64,000 nucleotides of DNA. Origin: Pleurodeles waltl (Eukaryota > Chordata > Amphibia > Caudata > Salamandridae). The position numbers were made by a program, and so were the translations under genes. The stretch lies in the NCBI RefSeq assembly GCF_031143425.1, contig NC_090451.1, positions 347,766,339 to 347,830,338 of the forward strand, given 5' to 3'. The notes below the pieces were generated by a model. That model did no database searches, had not been told where the DNA came from, and saw only the letters and a list, made by a program, of their open reading frames with translations. Positions 49,404 through 59,969 of the stretch are shown in pieces; positions within the stretch are counted from its first letter, which is position 1, and each line of letters begins with the position of its first letter.

Positions 49404-49930
49404 CGGTAAATTCCACTTACCGCTATGCCGACTGCTGCCAATATAACGCCGCTGAGGCGTATAACCGCCAACCATATTATGAGATACACAAACCAATCCG
49501 TCACTATACAGCCACACACACAAGTCCACCAACACAAAGGTCAGTGATAAACTGGCGGTAGCAAAACCCACACCGTTATGCCAACAGAGCAACGCCCATC
49601 ACATGACCCACGAATCACCGCAGCAGTACATACTGCCGTGCTCAAAATACACACACACATACAAAACAACACCACATTGGTCAATTCAAACTACACACAC
49701 CTGACACCCATACACACACCACACCCACACCACTATAAACCCCCCCCCCCCCACATTACCCACAACCCTCTACGACTACAAACAATTGCCAACAGAAAGA
49801 GATACAGCAAGGGCACCCACACAACCGGAGCCACATACCACCATCACCTATACACCACCCACGCACCTTACATCACACACCCTGACACATCCCCCCACAC
49901 ACCCTCATCCACAACACTCACACTACACCC

Positions 49931-51480
49931 ATGGCACCACAACAACACTACAGGTTCTCAGAGGAGGAGCTAAGGGTCATGGAGGAGGAAATCATCCGAG
50001 TAGAGCCACAGCTAATTGGATCACAGATGCAGTAGATATCCATTGCTAGGAAGATGGAGCTATGGCGGAGGATCGTGGACAGGGTCAATGCCGTGAGACA
50101 GCACCCCAGAACAACGGATGACATCAGGAAGAGGTGCAACAACCTACGGGGGAAGGTATGTTCCATTGCAGCTAGACACCAGCTCGCAGTACAGAGGACT
50201 GGCGGGGGACCCCCTCCCCCACAACTTACAACATGGGAGGATCAAGTCTTGGCATTCATGCATCCTGAGGGCCTGGCAGGAGTTGGAGGAGGACTGGACT
50301 CTGGTAAGTCAACTCTCTTTTACTGTCACCCCCCTACCTGCATGCCATCACATACCCCCGCCTTTACTCCCATCACTTCACCACCTCCCACACACCCCAC
50401 CATCACATCTCACCCATCCCAATCCCAAGCCCTGCATGCACCACCAATGCACGGACACCATTAACAGACCTGCATGGACACCTATCACTAAAGCATGCAC
50501 ACTTGAGGGAAACAGCTAGCCCACCAAATAACAACTCACACAAGACAAAGCTGCCAGGGCAATAACAACCATAGAGGGCAACCCACCCATGCACAATATG
50601 GCACACGCAGAAACAATAACACTGCAATTACATTCCCACAGGTATTCCAGCCAATGTCACCGGAGAAGAGGTGCCAGCAACATCCAGTCCCCCAACAGAA
50701 GAGGCCCACAGTGATGACAGCAGCTCTGGTTGCCTGGATCTGGATGACCAAGCTGGCCCATCAGGGAACTCTGGACAGTCTGTTACCCAGGCACAGTCTC
50801 ACACCACCACAGAGCCTCCCCCCTCAGGAAACTCCACCACAGCACCCACCCAGCAGGCCCAAACCACTGTCCCGAGGACACGTCAATCAGCAGTGTGTCC
50901 ACCAATACAGGGACCCCAGGCCACCCCACAAACACAGGACGATCAGGGCCCTGGGGCCAGTGGCAGTGGGCACACGGTTCAGGGGACAGAGGCACAGGAC
51001 AACAGGGAAGCTGAGAGAACTGCTGTGTGACAGGGGGAGGACAGGCCCAGGGAACTGACTCTCCAGGAGGCACTCACTGCGATCCTGGGAGCATACCAAC
51101 ATTCTCAGGATACACTGGGCCAGATACTGGACAAGTTGCAGGAGAACATGCAGCTGCAGGAGGGACAGTACCTGGGGATCAGGGAGGACTTTAAGGACAT
51201 GAACACCACCCTGGTCTCCATTGCAGGGGTGCTGGCAGACATGGTCAACATTATGAGGGAGGCAGTGGCACACCACCAGGCCCCTGACACTAACCAAACC
51301 GCCGAACAGCCCTCCACCTCCGCTGCTGCTAGTGGACAGGAGGCCCCGCCACAGGACCAACAGGCCACCATCACCCCTCCCCCTGCAGAAGGAGAACCAC
51401 CCCACAAACGTTCCCTGCGATCCAGGCAGAAGCCAGACACTATTGCCAGGACCCCCACCATCATGGAGTATGTCAAATGA
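49931..51480 (+). pseudogene. Harbinger Myb/SANT-like gene 1, two exons (copy B)
   Basis: ATG at 49931 starts MAPQQHYRFSEEELRVMEEE, the first helix of a Myb/SANT-like domain, followed by MELWRRIVDRVNAV and RTTDDIRKRCNNLRGKV, then a Pro-rich linker. A GTAAGT donor at 50304 and a CACAG acceptor ending at 50641 are inferred: splicing joins DSG to IPANVTGEEVPATSS in frame. Exon 2 continues with acidic and Gln/Thr/Pro-rich sequence and a helical region (NMQLQEGQYLGIREDFKDMN) to the stop after MEYVK. Breaks: TAG at 50033-50035 and TGA at 51027-51029, the latter where copy A keeps CGA. In Harbinger elements the Myb-like protein binds subterminal DNA and brings the transposase into the nucleus. Overlap with transposase: none; the two genes converge. 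Confidence 0.75.
50304..50641 (+). other. Inferred intron of gene 1 (copy B)
   Basis: GTAAGT at the left and CATTCCCACAG at the right; 338 bp, C/A-rich, with stops in the gene frame. Its removal joins two otherwise out-of-register coding frames. Confidence 0.65.
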
Positions 51481-51730
51481 TTTAAGTATGTATTCGTTGA
51501 ACAAGGTTTAAACTTTGCAATTCAACTATATGGTAATGCATACATAGGAAAGACCTGTAATTGGCTGCAGTGAACACACCAGGAGTGATAGTGGGGCACC
51601 AACATCTGCAAAAAGAGTTGCCAAAGGGTACAGTGAGTAGCCATAGAAGTGGGAAATCACAGCCTGCCAGTGACAATGTCAAACACACAACTGTCAATTA
51701 AATGTGAAGTTACACTGTCTTACCTGTGTG

Positions 51731-52843
51731 TCATTGGAAGTATTGACAAATAATTGCACTTCTGTTGTCCTCCTCCTCATCCTCTGCCTCCTCATCTTCA
51801 CTGTCCACAGGGTCCACCGCTGCCACACGGCCATCTCCAGCCTCCTCCTCCTGCAGAAAACGCACCTGGCGACGCAATGCAAGGTTGTGCAACATACAGC
51901 ATGCCACGATGATCTGGCAGACCTTCTTGTGAGAGTAGCACAGATAGAGGCACCTGAACCTGGCCTTCAGGAGGCCAAAGGTTCTATCAATTACCCTTCT
52001 TGTTCGCCCATGTGCCTCATTGTAATGTTCCTCTGCCCTTGCCCTGGGATTCCTCACAGGGGTCAGTAGCCATGAGAGGTTTGGGTAACCAGAGTCACCG
52101 GCAAATATTGAGGGACAACTGTTAGCCACACACTAACCCTTAGGGCCCACACCATACACCAATATATACTGGTTGGGAACCAGGGCTCACCTATTAGCCA
52201 CACCCTTTGCCTCTGGAGTTGAGCCATCACATTTGGTATGCTGCTATTCCTCAGGATAAAGGCATCATGCACAGACCCTGGATACTTTGCATTGATGTGG
52301 GAGATGTACTGGTCTGCCAGGCGCACCATCTGCACATTCATGGAGTGAAAGCTCTTTCGATTTCTGAACACCTGTTCATTTCGCCGGGGGGGGGGCAAAT
52401 GCAATATGTGTTCCATCAATAGCCCCAATAATGTTGGGGATATATCCCATTGCATAGAAATCAGCATTCACTGTGGGCAAATCCTCCACCTGGGGGAAAA
52501 CGATGTAGCTGCACATGTGTTTAATCAGGGTAGACAACACTCTGGTCAGCACTATTGAGAACATTGGCTGAGACATTCCTGCTGCTAAGCCCACTGTTAC
52601 TTGGAAGGAGCCAGTTGCCAGGAAATAGAGCACCAATAGCACTTGCACAAGAGGTGGGATCCCAGTGGGGTGATGGATAGCAGAGATTAGGTCAGGCTCC
52701 AATTGGGCACACAGCTCCGTGATTATGGCCCTGTCAAGTCTATAGGTGAGGATAATGTGCCTGTCCTCCAATGTTGCCAAGTCCATCAGGGGTTTGTACA
52801 TGGGAGGATGTGTCATCTCCTATTCATCCGCAGCGGTTGCAAA
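51731..52843 (-). pseudogene. HARBI1-like: HARBI1-like DDE transposase, main exon (copy B)
   Basis: Minus-strand order: helical N-terminal part (HIILTYRLDRAIITELC), helix-turn-helix-like region (QPMFSIVLTRVLSTLIKH), first catalytic Asp in IIGAIDGTHIAF, second in PGSVHDAFILRNSS, GDSGYPNLSWLL, and the third acidic site in RRVIDRTFGLLKARFRCL. The last is usually Glu; here it reads Asp. The C-terminus is acidic and ends ICQYFQ. Breaks: a frameshift at the G-run 52386-52394, a second near 52140-52170, and a TAG close to the start of the exon. The pyrimidine-rich acceptor ACCCCATAG lies just above 52843. HARBI1-type enzymes cut both strands at the element ends and leave 3-bp duplications, which fits the AAT seen. 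Confidence 0.85.
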
Positions 52844-55554
52844 CTATGGGGTAAAATAGTGAGCAGCTGGTCATTATCTCAACATTCTAACCACTACAGT
52901 TCAATGCATGTTGTGATTGTAAGAATATTTTGTTGGAGATGTCCAAATGGTGCATTTGTGTGCTGTGACGCAGTTAGGATCCATGGCCTGCACCCACCCT
53001 GAAATGGCATCCACCTGTCCTGTATGGGGGGGACAGGTGGAAATTAGGTAATTCCACTGACATTTTGCTGCATTACGGAAGGGGTCGAGAACCGCCGTGC
53101 TTCTCCTTATTGGTTAACATTGGACCCTTTGGGGTACAGTGGCCAATGGTGATGTACGCCGGTGATGACGGTACGCACCGCCGCAGACGTCACCACCATT
53201 TTCTATCTGTACACTCACTTGCTACCTGAACTTCAACAGGAGAGGGCCTACACTGCATGTGCTGCTGTGACCTGTGTCTGGAAATGACCATGGCTCGTGT
53301 GACTGGGGAAAGGGCCCCTGCCTTCACCTCGGCAGAGTTGGAGCGACTGGTGGATGGGTCCTACCCCAGTAAAGACTGCTGTATGAGCCTCCAGACCAAC
53401 AGGTGAGTACACCGTGAGTACAATGCATGGGGCGTGAATGCATGGGGTGCTGTGTGTGAAGGCCTCATGTAGGGGGTGAGGGGTGGATGGGCCCTGGTCA
53501 GCATGCAGCATGTATGGTGGGTCATGTCTGTGCTAATGGGGATGGGAACAGGCAGGACGGTCGGACCAATACCTTTCCCTGTGTCTATTTCCCTGCAGGT
53601 CAGCGCCCATCAAAAAAAGGGGATATGACGTGTCATCACCAAAGACATGTGGACCCTGGGGGTTTACGGCAGGCAGAGCATCCACTGTCAGAAACGGTGG
53701 AAGGAACTGAGACGCTGGGCACAGAAGATGGTGGAGGCCCAGCAGGGGATGGCTTCCCAATGAGGAAGGGGTGACCGTCGAACCCTGACCCCCTGTTGGC
53801 CCGCATACTGGCAGTGGCCTACCCGGAGCTAGATGGGCACTTGGGGGCATCACAGCTGCTACAAGGGGGTGAGTACAGTGCCCTAATATACAATTTGTGC
53901 CTGGTGGGGTGGTATCTGGGTGGGGGGTGTGGGCTCTGTGGTTGCCCCTAGCCCAGTCCTGGCATTACAGGGTAGGTCCCTTATTGGGCAGGGTTCTGAT
54001 GTGAAAGTACTCCAACCAAGCTAGTAGGCATCCACTACTGGGCAGGTGTCTGTGGGTCTCAGGTATGCTGAATTAGGTGTCCCTATCCATGGGCTGGTGA
54101 CTAGCATTGTCACTGGTGATGCATTGCCTACTGTGTAGGGCTGTTCCCTATGTGTGAGAGTGTTGTGAACGCCAATGGTAGTGTATTTGGCGCCATTGAA
54201 AAAGTGTATCCTTTGTCTCTTCCCGCCCTTTTTGTCTTGTCACCCTGTCCTTATGTGCATTAGCATAATCTGGCGGAGGGGCAGAGGCACTGGCGACGGA
54301 GGGAGCTACATCCCACAGGACCCAGGAGGCCGAATCCACCGACAGTGAGGGCACCAGTGGGACGGAGGGCAAGGGGAGTACCACAGCGGAGACAGGAGAG
54401 GACAGTTCAGACACGGATACCTCCTCCAATGGGAGCTCCCTGGTGGTGGCGTATACTTCTGTGACCACCCCAGCTACAGGTACAGCCTCCACCCTCTGAA
54501 CCAGCACCGCCTCTCCCAGCAGCCCTTCAGCGAGTTTCTCGTGCCCGCTCACCCAGGAGGGTGGGCATTTCCTTCACCCCAGGCACCTCAGGCCCTGCCC
54601 CAGTTAGCCCTGCTGCCCTGAGTGGGGAGGCTATTGACCTCCTGCGATCCATCTCTGTTCGGCAGCCAACCATTGTTAATGCCATCCAGGGGCTGGCAGC
54701 CCAAATGCAACAGACAAATGCATTCCTGAAGGGCATTCACACTGGCTTGGCAGCCCAACATAGATCAATACAGGTTCTGGCCTCCTCTCTGATGGCAGCC
54801 ATTGTCCCTGTTTCCAGCCTCCCCCTCCAACTTCATCTTCCCAATCCCATTCCCCTCAACTCCAACCTATCCCAAGCACACAGTCAGACCAGTATACACA
54901 CAAGAGTGTATATGGCAAACACAAGCACCACACTTCATCTCACAGGCACTCACACAAACACCATCCGGAAGCAGACATACCAACATCCACTGCCTCCACT
55001 GTGGCCCCCTCCTCTTCATCGTCCACCTCCCTCCCAGTTGCATCTCCACTCACACCTGCATGCACTACATCCTCATCCACTACCACCATCACCAGCACAC
55101 CTAACAGTACATGACCCTCACTGGCAGTCACCACCCCCACATCCATGCACACGACCCCTTGTCCTCTCCCACTGTGTCTGTGTCCCCTCGTCCCAAAGTA
55201 CACAAACGCAAGCACTCAGATACCCAAGAGCCATCCACCTCACAACAGCATCCATCCCATGCACTTGCACCCAAACACAGCAGACAGACACCTCCTACCA
55301 CCACTCCCTCTTCCTCCACTCCCAAACCATCTCCCTCTTCCCGTCCCAATGTCCCTAAGAAGCTTTTCCTCTCCACCATTGACCTCTTCCCTACCCCTCC
55401 CCCACCCCTCACATCAGGCGAGGGCAGTCAAAACCCAGGCAAGCAGCTCAGCCACCCAGTCCACGGGCACAGTAGTGTCCCCAACTACTCCAGGTGGGAA
55501 AGGATCCCGACCACCAGCCAGCCAGACAGACAGGGTGCCAGCCCCAAGTGTGTC

Positions 55555-55800
55555 AACGAAGGGCAAGGAGTCAGCCCCAGCTGCAGGAAGGAAGGGCAAG
55601 GAGGCAGCCACAGCTGGAGGAAGAAAGGGCAAGGAGGCAGCCCCAGCTGCACGAAGGAAGGGCAAGGAGGCAGCCCCAGCTGCACAAAGGAAGGGCAAGG
55701 AGTCAGCCCCAGCTGCAGGAAGGAAGGGGAAGGAGGCAGCCCCAGCTGCAGGAAGGAAGGGCAAGGAGGCAGCCCCAGCTGCAGGAAGGAGGGGCAAGGG
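55555..55800 (+). repeat. 33-bp coding minisatellite (KGKE repeat), copy B
   Basis: Seven good units and two degenerate ones encode 11-residue segments such as KGKEAAPAAGR. Compare three to four units in copy A (5041-5160). Confidence 0.85.
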
Positions 55801-55873
55801 GCCTGCAACAGCAGGCAGTAGAGACAAGGGGCCTGGTGCAGGAACTTAGTCGGAGCCCTCACCACCAACGATA

Positions 55874-56210
55874 GTGGTGCAGCCGTCGGAGGCTGCAGGG
55901 GATGGGCTGGAGCCTCCCCCAACCACTGCCTGTACCACCACCAGCACTGCCACCAGCAGCCCCAGTGGGCAGCCGTCCGAGGCTGCAGGGGATGGACTGG
56001 AGCCTCCCCCCACCACTGCCAGCACTGCCACCAGCACCGCCACCAGCACTCCCTCCAGCAGCAGCAGCCCTAGTGGGCAGCCATCCGAGGCTGCAGGGGA
56101 TGGGCTGGAGCCTCCCTCCACCACTGCCAGTACCTCCACCAGCACCAGCAGCCCCAGTGGGCAGCCTTCCGAGGCTACAGGAGATGGGCTGGAGCCTCCT
56201 CCCATCACTG
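55874..56210 (+). repeat. Coding repeat QPSEAAGDGLEPP, four units (copy B)
   Basis: Four units, each followed by a Ser/Thr/Ala-rich spacer of different length. All four are in one frame, unlike copy A. Confidence 0.85.
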
Positions 56211-56334
56211 CCAGCTCCACCATTAACAGCACCACTGCCACTATTAGGAAGCCGTCACCGCTGGCAGACAGTGTGTAATCCTGCATCCATGGGCTGTTGT
56301 GCGGCCTGACCCCTGCAAATGCTGTGGGTCTGAC

Positions 56335-56945
56335 ACCCAGGTGAGAGACTGTGACCTTGCACTCCGCAAGATCTGCACCGCAGGGCCCAATGCCCCCTCC
56401 AGAACCAGTGGAAGAAGCTATCCACTTACCCCATCCTCCACAGGATGAAGCTCACTGGGCACAATGTCCCCTTCAGAACCAGTGGAAGAAGCCATCCCCT
56501 CAACCCATCCTCCAAAGGATGAAGCTCAGTGGGCACAATGTCCCCTCCAGAACCAGTGGAAGAAGCTATCCACTCACCACATCCTCCACAGGATGAAGCT
56601 CACTGGGAACAATGCCCCCTCCAGAACCAGTGGAAGAAGCCATCCACTTGAGATAGTGTGGCCTTGAACTCCCCAGGACCAAGCACAGGGCATGTTGCAC
56701 CCTCCAGAGCCAGTGGGCAAGTCACCCACTTGAGAGACTGTGGCCTTGCACTCCCCAGGATCAAGCACAGGGCATGTTGCCCCCTCCAGAGCCAGTGGGC
56801 AAGTCACCCACCTGAGAGATTGTGTCCTTGCACTCCCCAGGATCAAGCCCAGGGCATGTTGCCCCCTCCAGACCCAGTGGGCAAGTCACCCACTTGAGAG
56901 TCTGTCGCCTTGCACTCCCCAGGACAGAATATTGGGCATGTTTCC
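56335..56945 (+). repeat. Two-type tandem repeat after gene 3 (copy B)
   Basis: About four units of ~77 bp (core CCAGAACCAGTGGAAGAAGC) are followed by about four of ~75 bp (core GGGCAAGTCACCCACTTGAG). The order is the same as in copy A. No consistent coding frame. Confidence 0.85.
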
Positions 56946-57378
56946 CCCTCCAGGAACAGTGGCGTTGTACCATCTTCCGGCAGAGGTGCCCCCCCATTCC
57001 CCCTCCCCCTGTGGTGCCTGCCTATTTTCAACCTGGTGCCCCTGCAGTGTTCTCTCCGTGTCATTGCAGGAGTGAGGTGGGGCCTTGGATTTGTAATGTG
57101 GCCCTGTGGCACACAGACATTGAGGACTAGGCAGTGTCCCTACATTTGTAAATATGTATATACATGTTGATTTGGATGCCTGTATTTATACTATTTTATC
57201 TTATTACACTCACTTTAGTCAATTCATTTTGTCCTTGCATTATTCCTGAGCGGTACGGGGTGAATATGTAATGTTATCCCATCTGGTCATGTGTATGGTA
57301 TTGGGGGGATGGTGTTGCGTTTGTGTGTCACTCTGTTTTTCCTTCCTCCTCCCCTGTGTGCTAGGTGGCAGTACTCAC

Positions 57379-57460
57379 CATGGTGTCTTCGCCGGCGTTG
57401 GTGTTCGTAGTGGAGCAGAACGTAGAAGAGCATGGGGAACACATGCAACTCGGGCTCCAT
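57379..57460 (-). pseudogene. HARBI1-like: HARBI1-like transposase exon 1 (copy B)
   Basis: ATG at 57460-57458 on the minus strand reads MEPELHVFPMLFYVLLHYEH, then QRRRRHH, ending at GTGAGT. One base is missing before the donor relative to copy A, which breaks the join. Conservation of start, length, Arg-rich end and donor between the two copies is the main support. Confidence 0.6.
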
Positions 57461-57765
57461 GGCAGCATGGTTCTTCCTTGAGTCTCCAGAGGTGAGTCGT
57501 TTTCCTTTTGTGCAGTGTTTCTGCCAGGCTTTTGATGTCATTGGTACCACACCGGAAAAGGTGGCAGATTGGCGTCTCAGAATACAGTGAGCGGAGCGTT
57601 GTCTTCCACCTGGCTGTAGGCAGTTACCGCTGTGGTGTCTGTTGATTTCGCCCTGGCGGTCAGTGTGTTAAAGTGGCTGTCTGTCTGAGCGGTTTCCGCT
57701 GTGGTAATTATTTCATATTTATTACTGCCGGCTTGTTGGCCTGTTACTATATCACCGACCACTAG

Positions 57766-57781
57766 GGTTGTAATGAGGGCC
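57766..57781. repeat. Right terminal inverted repeat, Harbinger copy B
   Basis: GGTTGTAATGAGGGCC, followed by the AAT duplication. Confidence 0.9.
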
Positions 57782-57784
57782 AAT

Positions 57785-58840
57785 GTGTCAACTGATCCAT
57801 TTTCAGATGTATGCCTCAAACTACTCTTTACCTTTATGATCAAAATAACTGAAATGATATATGCCTCTCACATTTTGGGGCAGGTACCAATCCCTCTGAA
57901 GTACTCCATCATCATCCCTTACTAATAAAACTTCTCCTGATCTGAAAACAGTGGACAGCCGTAAGTCTATCCTCAGTACCACTTTCCCTAGCAAAATCAT
58001 GGAAAGTAAAGTGATGAGACTTCAAGGATATGTGGAACCTAACTACGTTCTCCACAACCTTCAAACTGAATTGTTACTTGCCTGGTGGCCCCAGAACAGT
58101 ATAAGTCAGTACATTAGAAAACACAGTGGAAGAGCTTCTCCTCAGTCTGAGCATAAGAAATGGAGCTTATTCTTTTTGACCTGTCAGTACCCTATGATGC
58201 AAAGAAACACAGTACTTTAGGGCAGGCATTTCAGTACTTGCTGTCAATTGTCTCAATCATTGTTCACAAATACACTTCAACTTTACTTTGTGCATGGGAC
58301 AGTGTTGTGTTGGATGAATGAGAGCTTCCTGTACATGAATGGAGCCAGGATGGAGAGTCTCGTGTTTAGAGATGCCGAGCCAGTTGTACTATTATTCAAC
58401 TGGCCTACAAAGCTTCATAACCTCTACTCTCCCTTGTGAAAAACATGAAAATAGGGAATTCCATTTGACACAAACAGTCATCACTGTGGCAAATGATGTG
58501 AAACTATAGCTCTCTTCTCTTCAGAAAATGTTCCCAATCCTTATAACAGACCACAGAAGTTAGCTGGCACAGTCCTCGCCTCAGCACACTTCAATTATTT
58601 TAATATCCTCTATCCAAGAACATCACTGCTGAGTTCCAAAGACTTCAGGCTCAAGCAGTCAGAATATGTCTTATTCTCAATTTGCAGGACTATATTCTTT
58701 CTACTCTTAACTGGCTTGGCTTGAATTAAATTCGAGAACGTGTACTCCATAGTTTGGGGCAAAGGTCCTGTCTACTTACAGAAATTGTCACTACAATACA
58801 CTACAGAGACCTATACTCAATATGTGTCGATAAGATTAAA
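57785..58840 (+). pseudogene. CR1/L2-like LINE, right part after Harbinger B
   Basis: Frames read VSTDPFSDVCLKLL, PLKYSIIIPLLIKL, then IMESKVMRLQGYVEPNYVLH (57790-58070), which follow RT fingers. At 58570-58800 other frames read FNILYPRTSLLSS, FQRLQAQAVRICLILNLQDY and LHSLGQRSCLL, the C-terminal part. The palm is deleted or unreadable. Multiple stops; it is an old copy that served as target for Harbinger B. Confidence 0.6.
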
Positions 58841-59106
58841 CCTTGATGAAACATGTTGACATCTCCCATGTGTGGAAGACAATGGAACCCTCTTAACTCC
58901 AAACTATGAGCTGACCCGGGCCACATGAAATTCAGAAACCTCTTGAATCTGAAGTCTTCAGGCATGTCTTCAGTTAAAATTGACTAGGTTAAGTGTCTTG
59001 GTGAAGAATATCGGTCATGGCTATTCAAGCTACCCAACTGAATTCCAGGTCTGGCGGCTCAATAACTTAATGCATAGGTGTAGGCAGAATGTATCATTCC
59101 ATCTAC

Positions 59107-59500
59107 GGAACTGGCGGAAATCAGTGACTCTGTTTTAGTCTTGTGACATTTAGTTCTGGGCAAAATCCACCTATTGCCACGTGGCATGATTTTTGCCCTC
59201 GAGCGCTCAGAAATGCGAGGATGAGTGACATTTGGCGTCCCATGGTGCCATTTTCTAACATTGGCAGCTGCGAGCAGTTTTGCAGTTAGAGGCCTGCTTC
59301 TTGAGTAGATTTGCTGCTGCCTCGAGAGTATATTTTCTACTCGAGGGGCAGCAAAATCAAGTCTAATGGCATTAAACTGCAGTGCGAGCAGCGTGACATG
59401 CATATTTTCACCCGTTGGTAGAACTCCACAGAATTTTGCTGAAATTTTATGTAACTCCACAGAATTATGCGGCGTGAAACTCTGTGAGTTCCGCCAACCT
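59107..59500. mobile_element. hAT-like remnant with central hairpin
   Basis: Ends are GGAACTGGCGGAAATC and, inverted, GTTGGCGGAACTCACAG. The centre, 59309-59355, is a hairpin with arms around CTGCCTCGAGAGTA / TACTCGAGGGGCAG. End style is like 17893-18408. No coding sequence and no clear duplication. Confidence 0.4.
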
Positions 59501-59969
59501 CAACTATTGCATTGACTCCAGAAATCTTCGTTTGACCTCCTGGACAGAGGTTCAAATCCCGGTGGACACAATCAGCCTCTCATCATAATGATATTGATAA
59601 ATGTCCACCAATGAGTAACAACAAACATCTGTTATTCAGTGCCAAGATGCCATAGGGGTATTTGTGTACTTTACAAATACAGCTTATGTTATAGCATGCA
59701 TAACATACCCGTCAAACTACCAAGCTGCATTTTTTACCTGTCAGCTCTCTGACGTTATGGAATGGCAACAGCAAGTACTGAACAAATATTCCTTAATGAA
59801 TAAATTATGGGATATGCCGTTATCAGGTCCAGTTAGGTTTCATTAAATCAAAACCTTAGATGAGTCCACGGTAGCTGTGACCCAGGCAAGTCGGGCTTAA
59901 CTAAAAGGAAAACAAGTGTAAAGTCTTTATAAGTACCAAAACAGTCAGAAAGTAAGCAACAAAGCACAA
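59501..59969. other. Non-coding, with a tRNA B-box-like string
   Basis: GGTTCAAATCC at 59551-59561 matches the internal RNA polymerase III B box, but no A box or cloverleaf was found. It may be a scrap of a tRNA-derived SINE. Confidence 0.3.

Larger units (their letters stand above)
53290..56278 (+). pseudogene. Harbinger Myb/SANT-like gene 3, three exons (copy B)
   Basis: ATG at 53290 opens MARVTGERAPAFTSAELERL. Inferred exons: 53290-53402, 53599-53868, 54264-56278; donors GTGAGT, acceptors CCCTGCAG and GCATTAG, at the same places as in copy A. Exon 2 encodes the second half of the Myb/SANT-like domain. Exon 3 has an acidic stretch, the conserved segment PTIVNAIQGLAAQMQQTNAF, a Ser/Thr/His/Pro-rich region, KLFLSTIDLFPTP, the KGKE array, QPSEAAGDGLEPP repeats, and the end KPSPLADSV. 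Breaks: a 1-base deletion in exon 1, TAA close to the start of exon 3, TGA near 54497 and frame changes near 54560 and 55145. The role is unknown; a second DNA-binding or regulatory partner of the transposase is my inference. Confidence 0.65.
52844..57378 (-). other. Inferred 4.5-kb transposase intron containing gene 3 antisense
   Basis: Donor GTGAGT at 57378-57373 and acceptor CCCCATAG at about 52851-52844, both read on the minus strand. Copy A keeps the same two sites (6692 and 2298). The intron includes all of gene 3 on + and its tandem-repeat tail. Splicing is inferred from frame continuity in copy A; no transcript was seen. Confidence 0.55.
49384..57781. mobile_element. PIF/Harbinger DNA transposon, copy B, complete (8398 bp)
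   Basis: Left end GGCCCTCATTATGACATTGG; right end inverted GGCCCTCATTACAACC; AAT at 49381-49383 and 57782-57784 is the 3-bp target duplication typical of this superfamily. Subterminal GC-rich inverted motifs (TTGGCGGTAAA..., ACCGCCAA) follow the left end. It holds gene 1 (+, 49931-51480), the transposase (-, exon 1 57379-57460, exon 2 51731-52843) and gene 3 (+, 53290-56278) inside the transposase intron, plus tandem repeats. All three genes carry stops or frameshifts, so it is inactive, but it is the most complete copy here and gives the architecture of the family. Confidence 0.9.

Noticed and set aside
59551..59561. tRNA gene
   Set aside because: Only a B-box-like string; no A box at the proper distance and no cloverleaf arms could be drawn.
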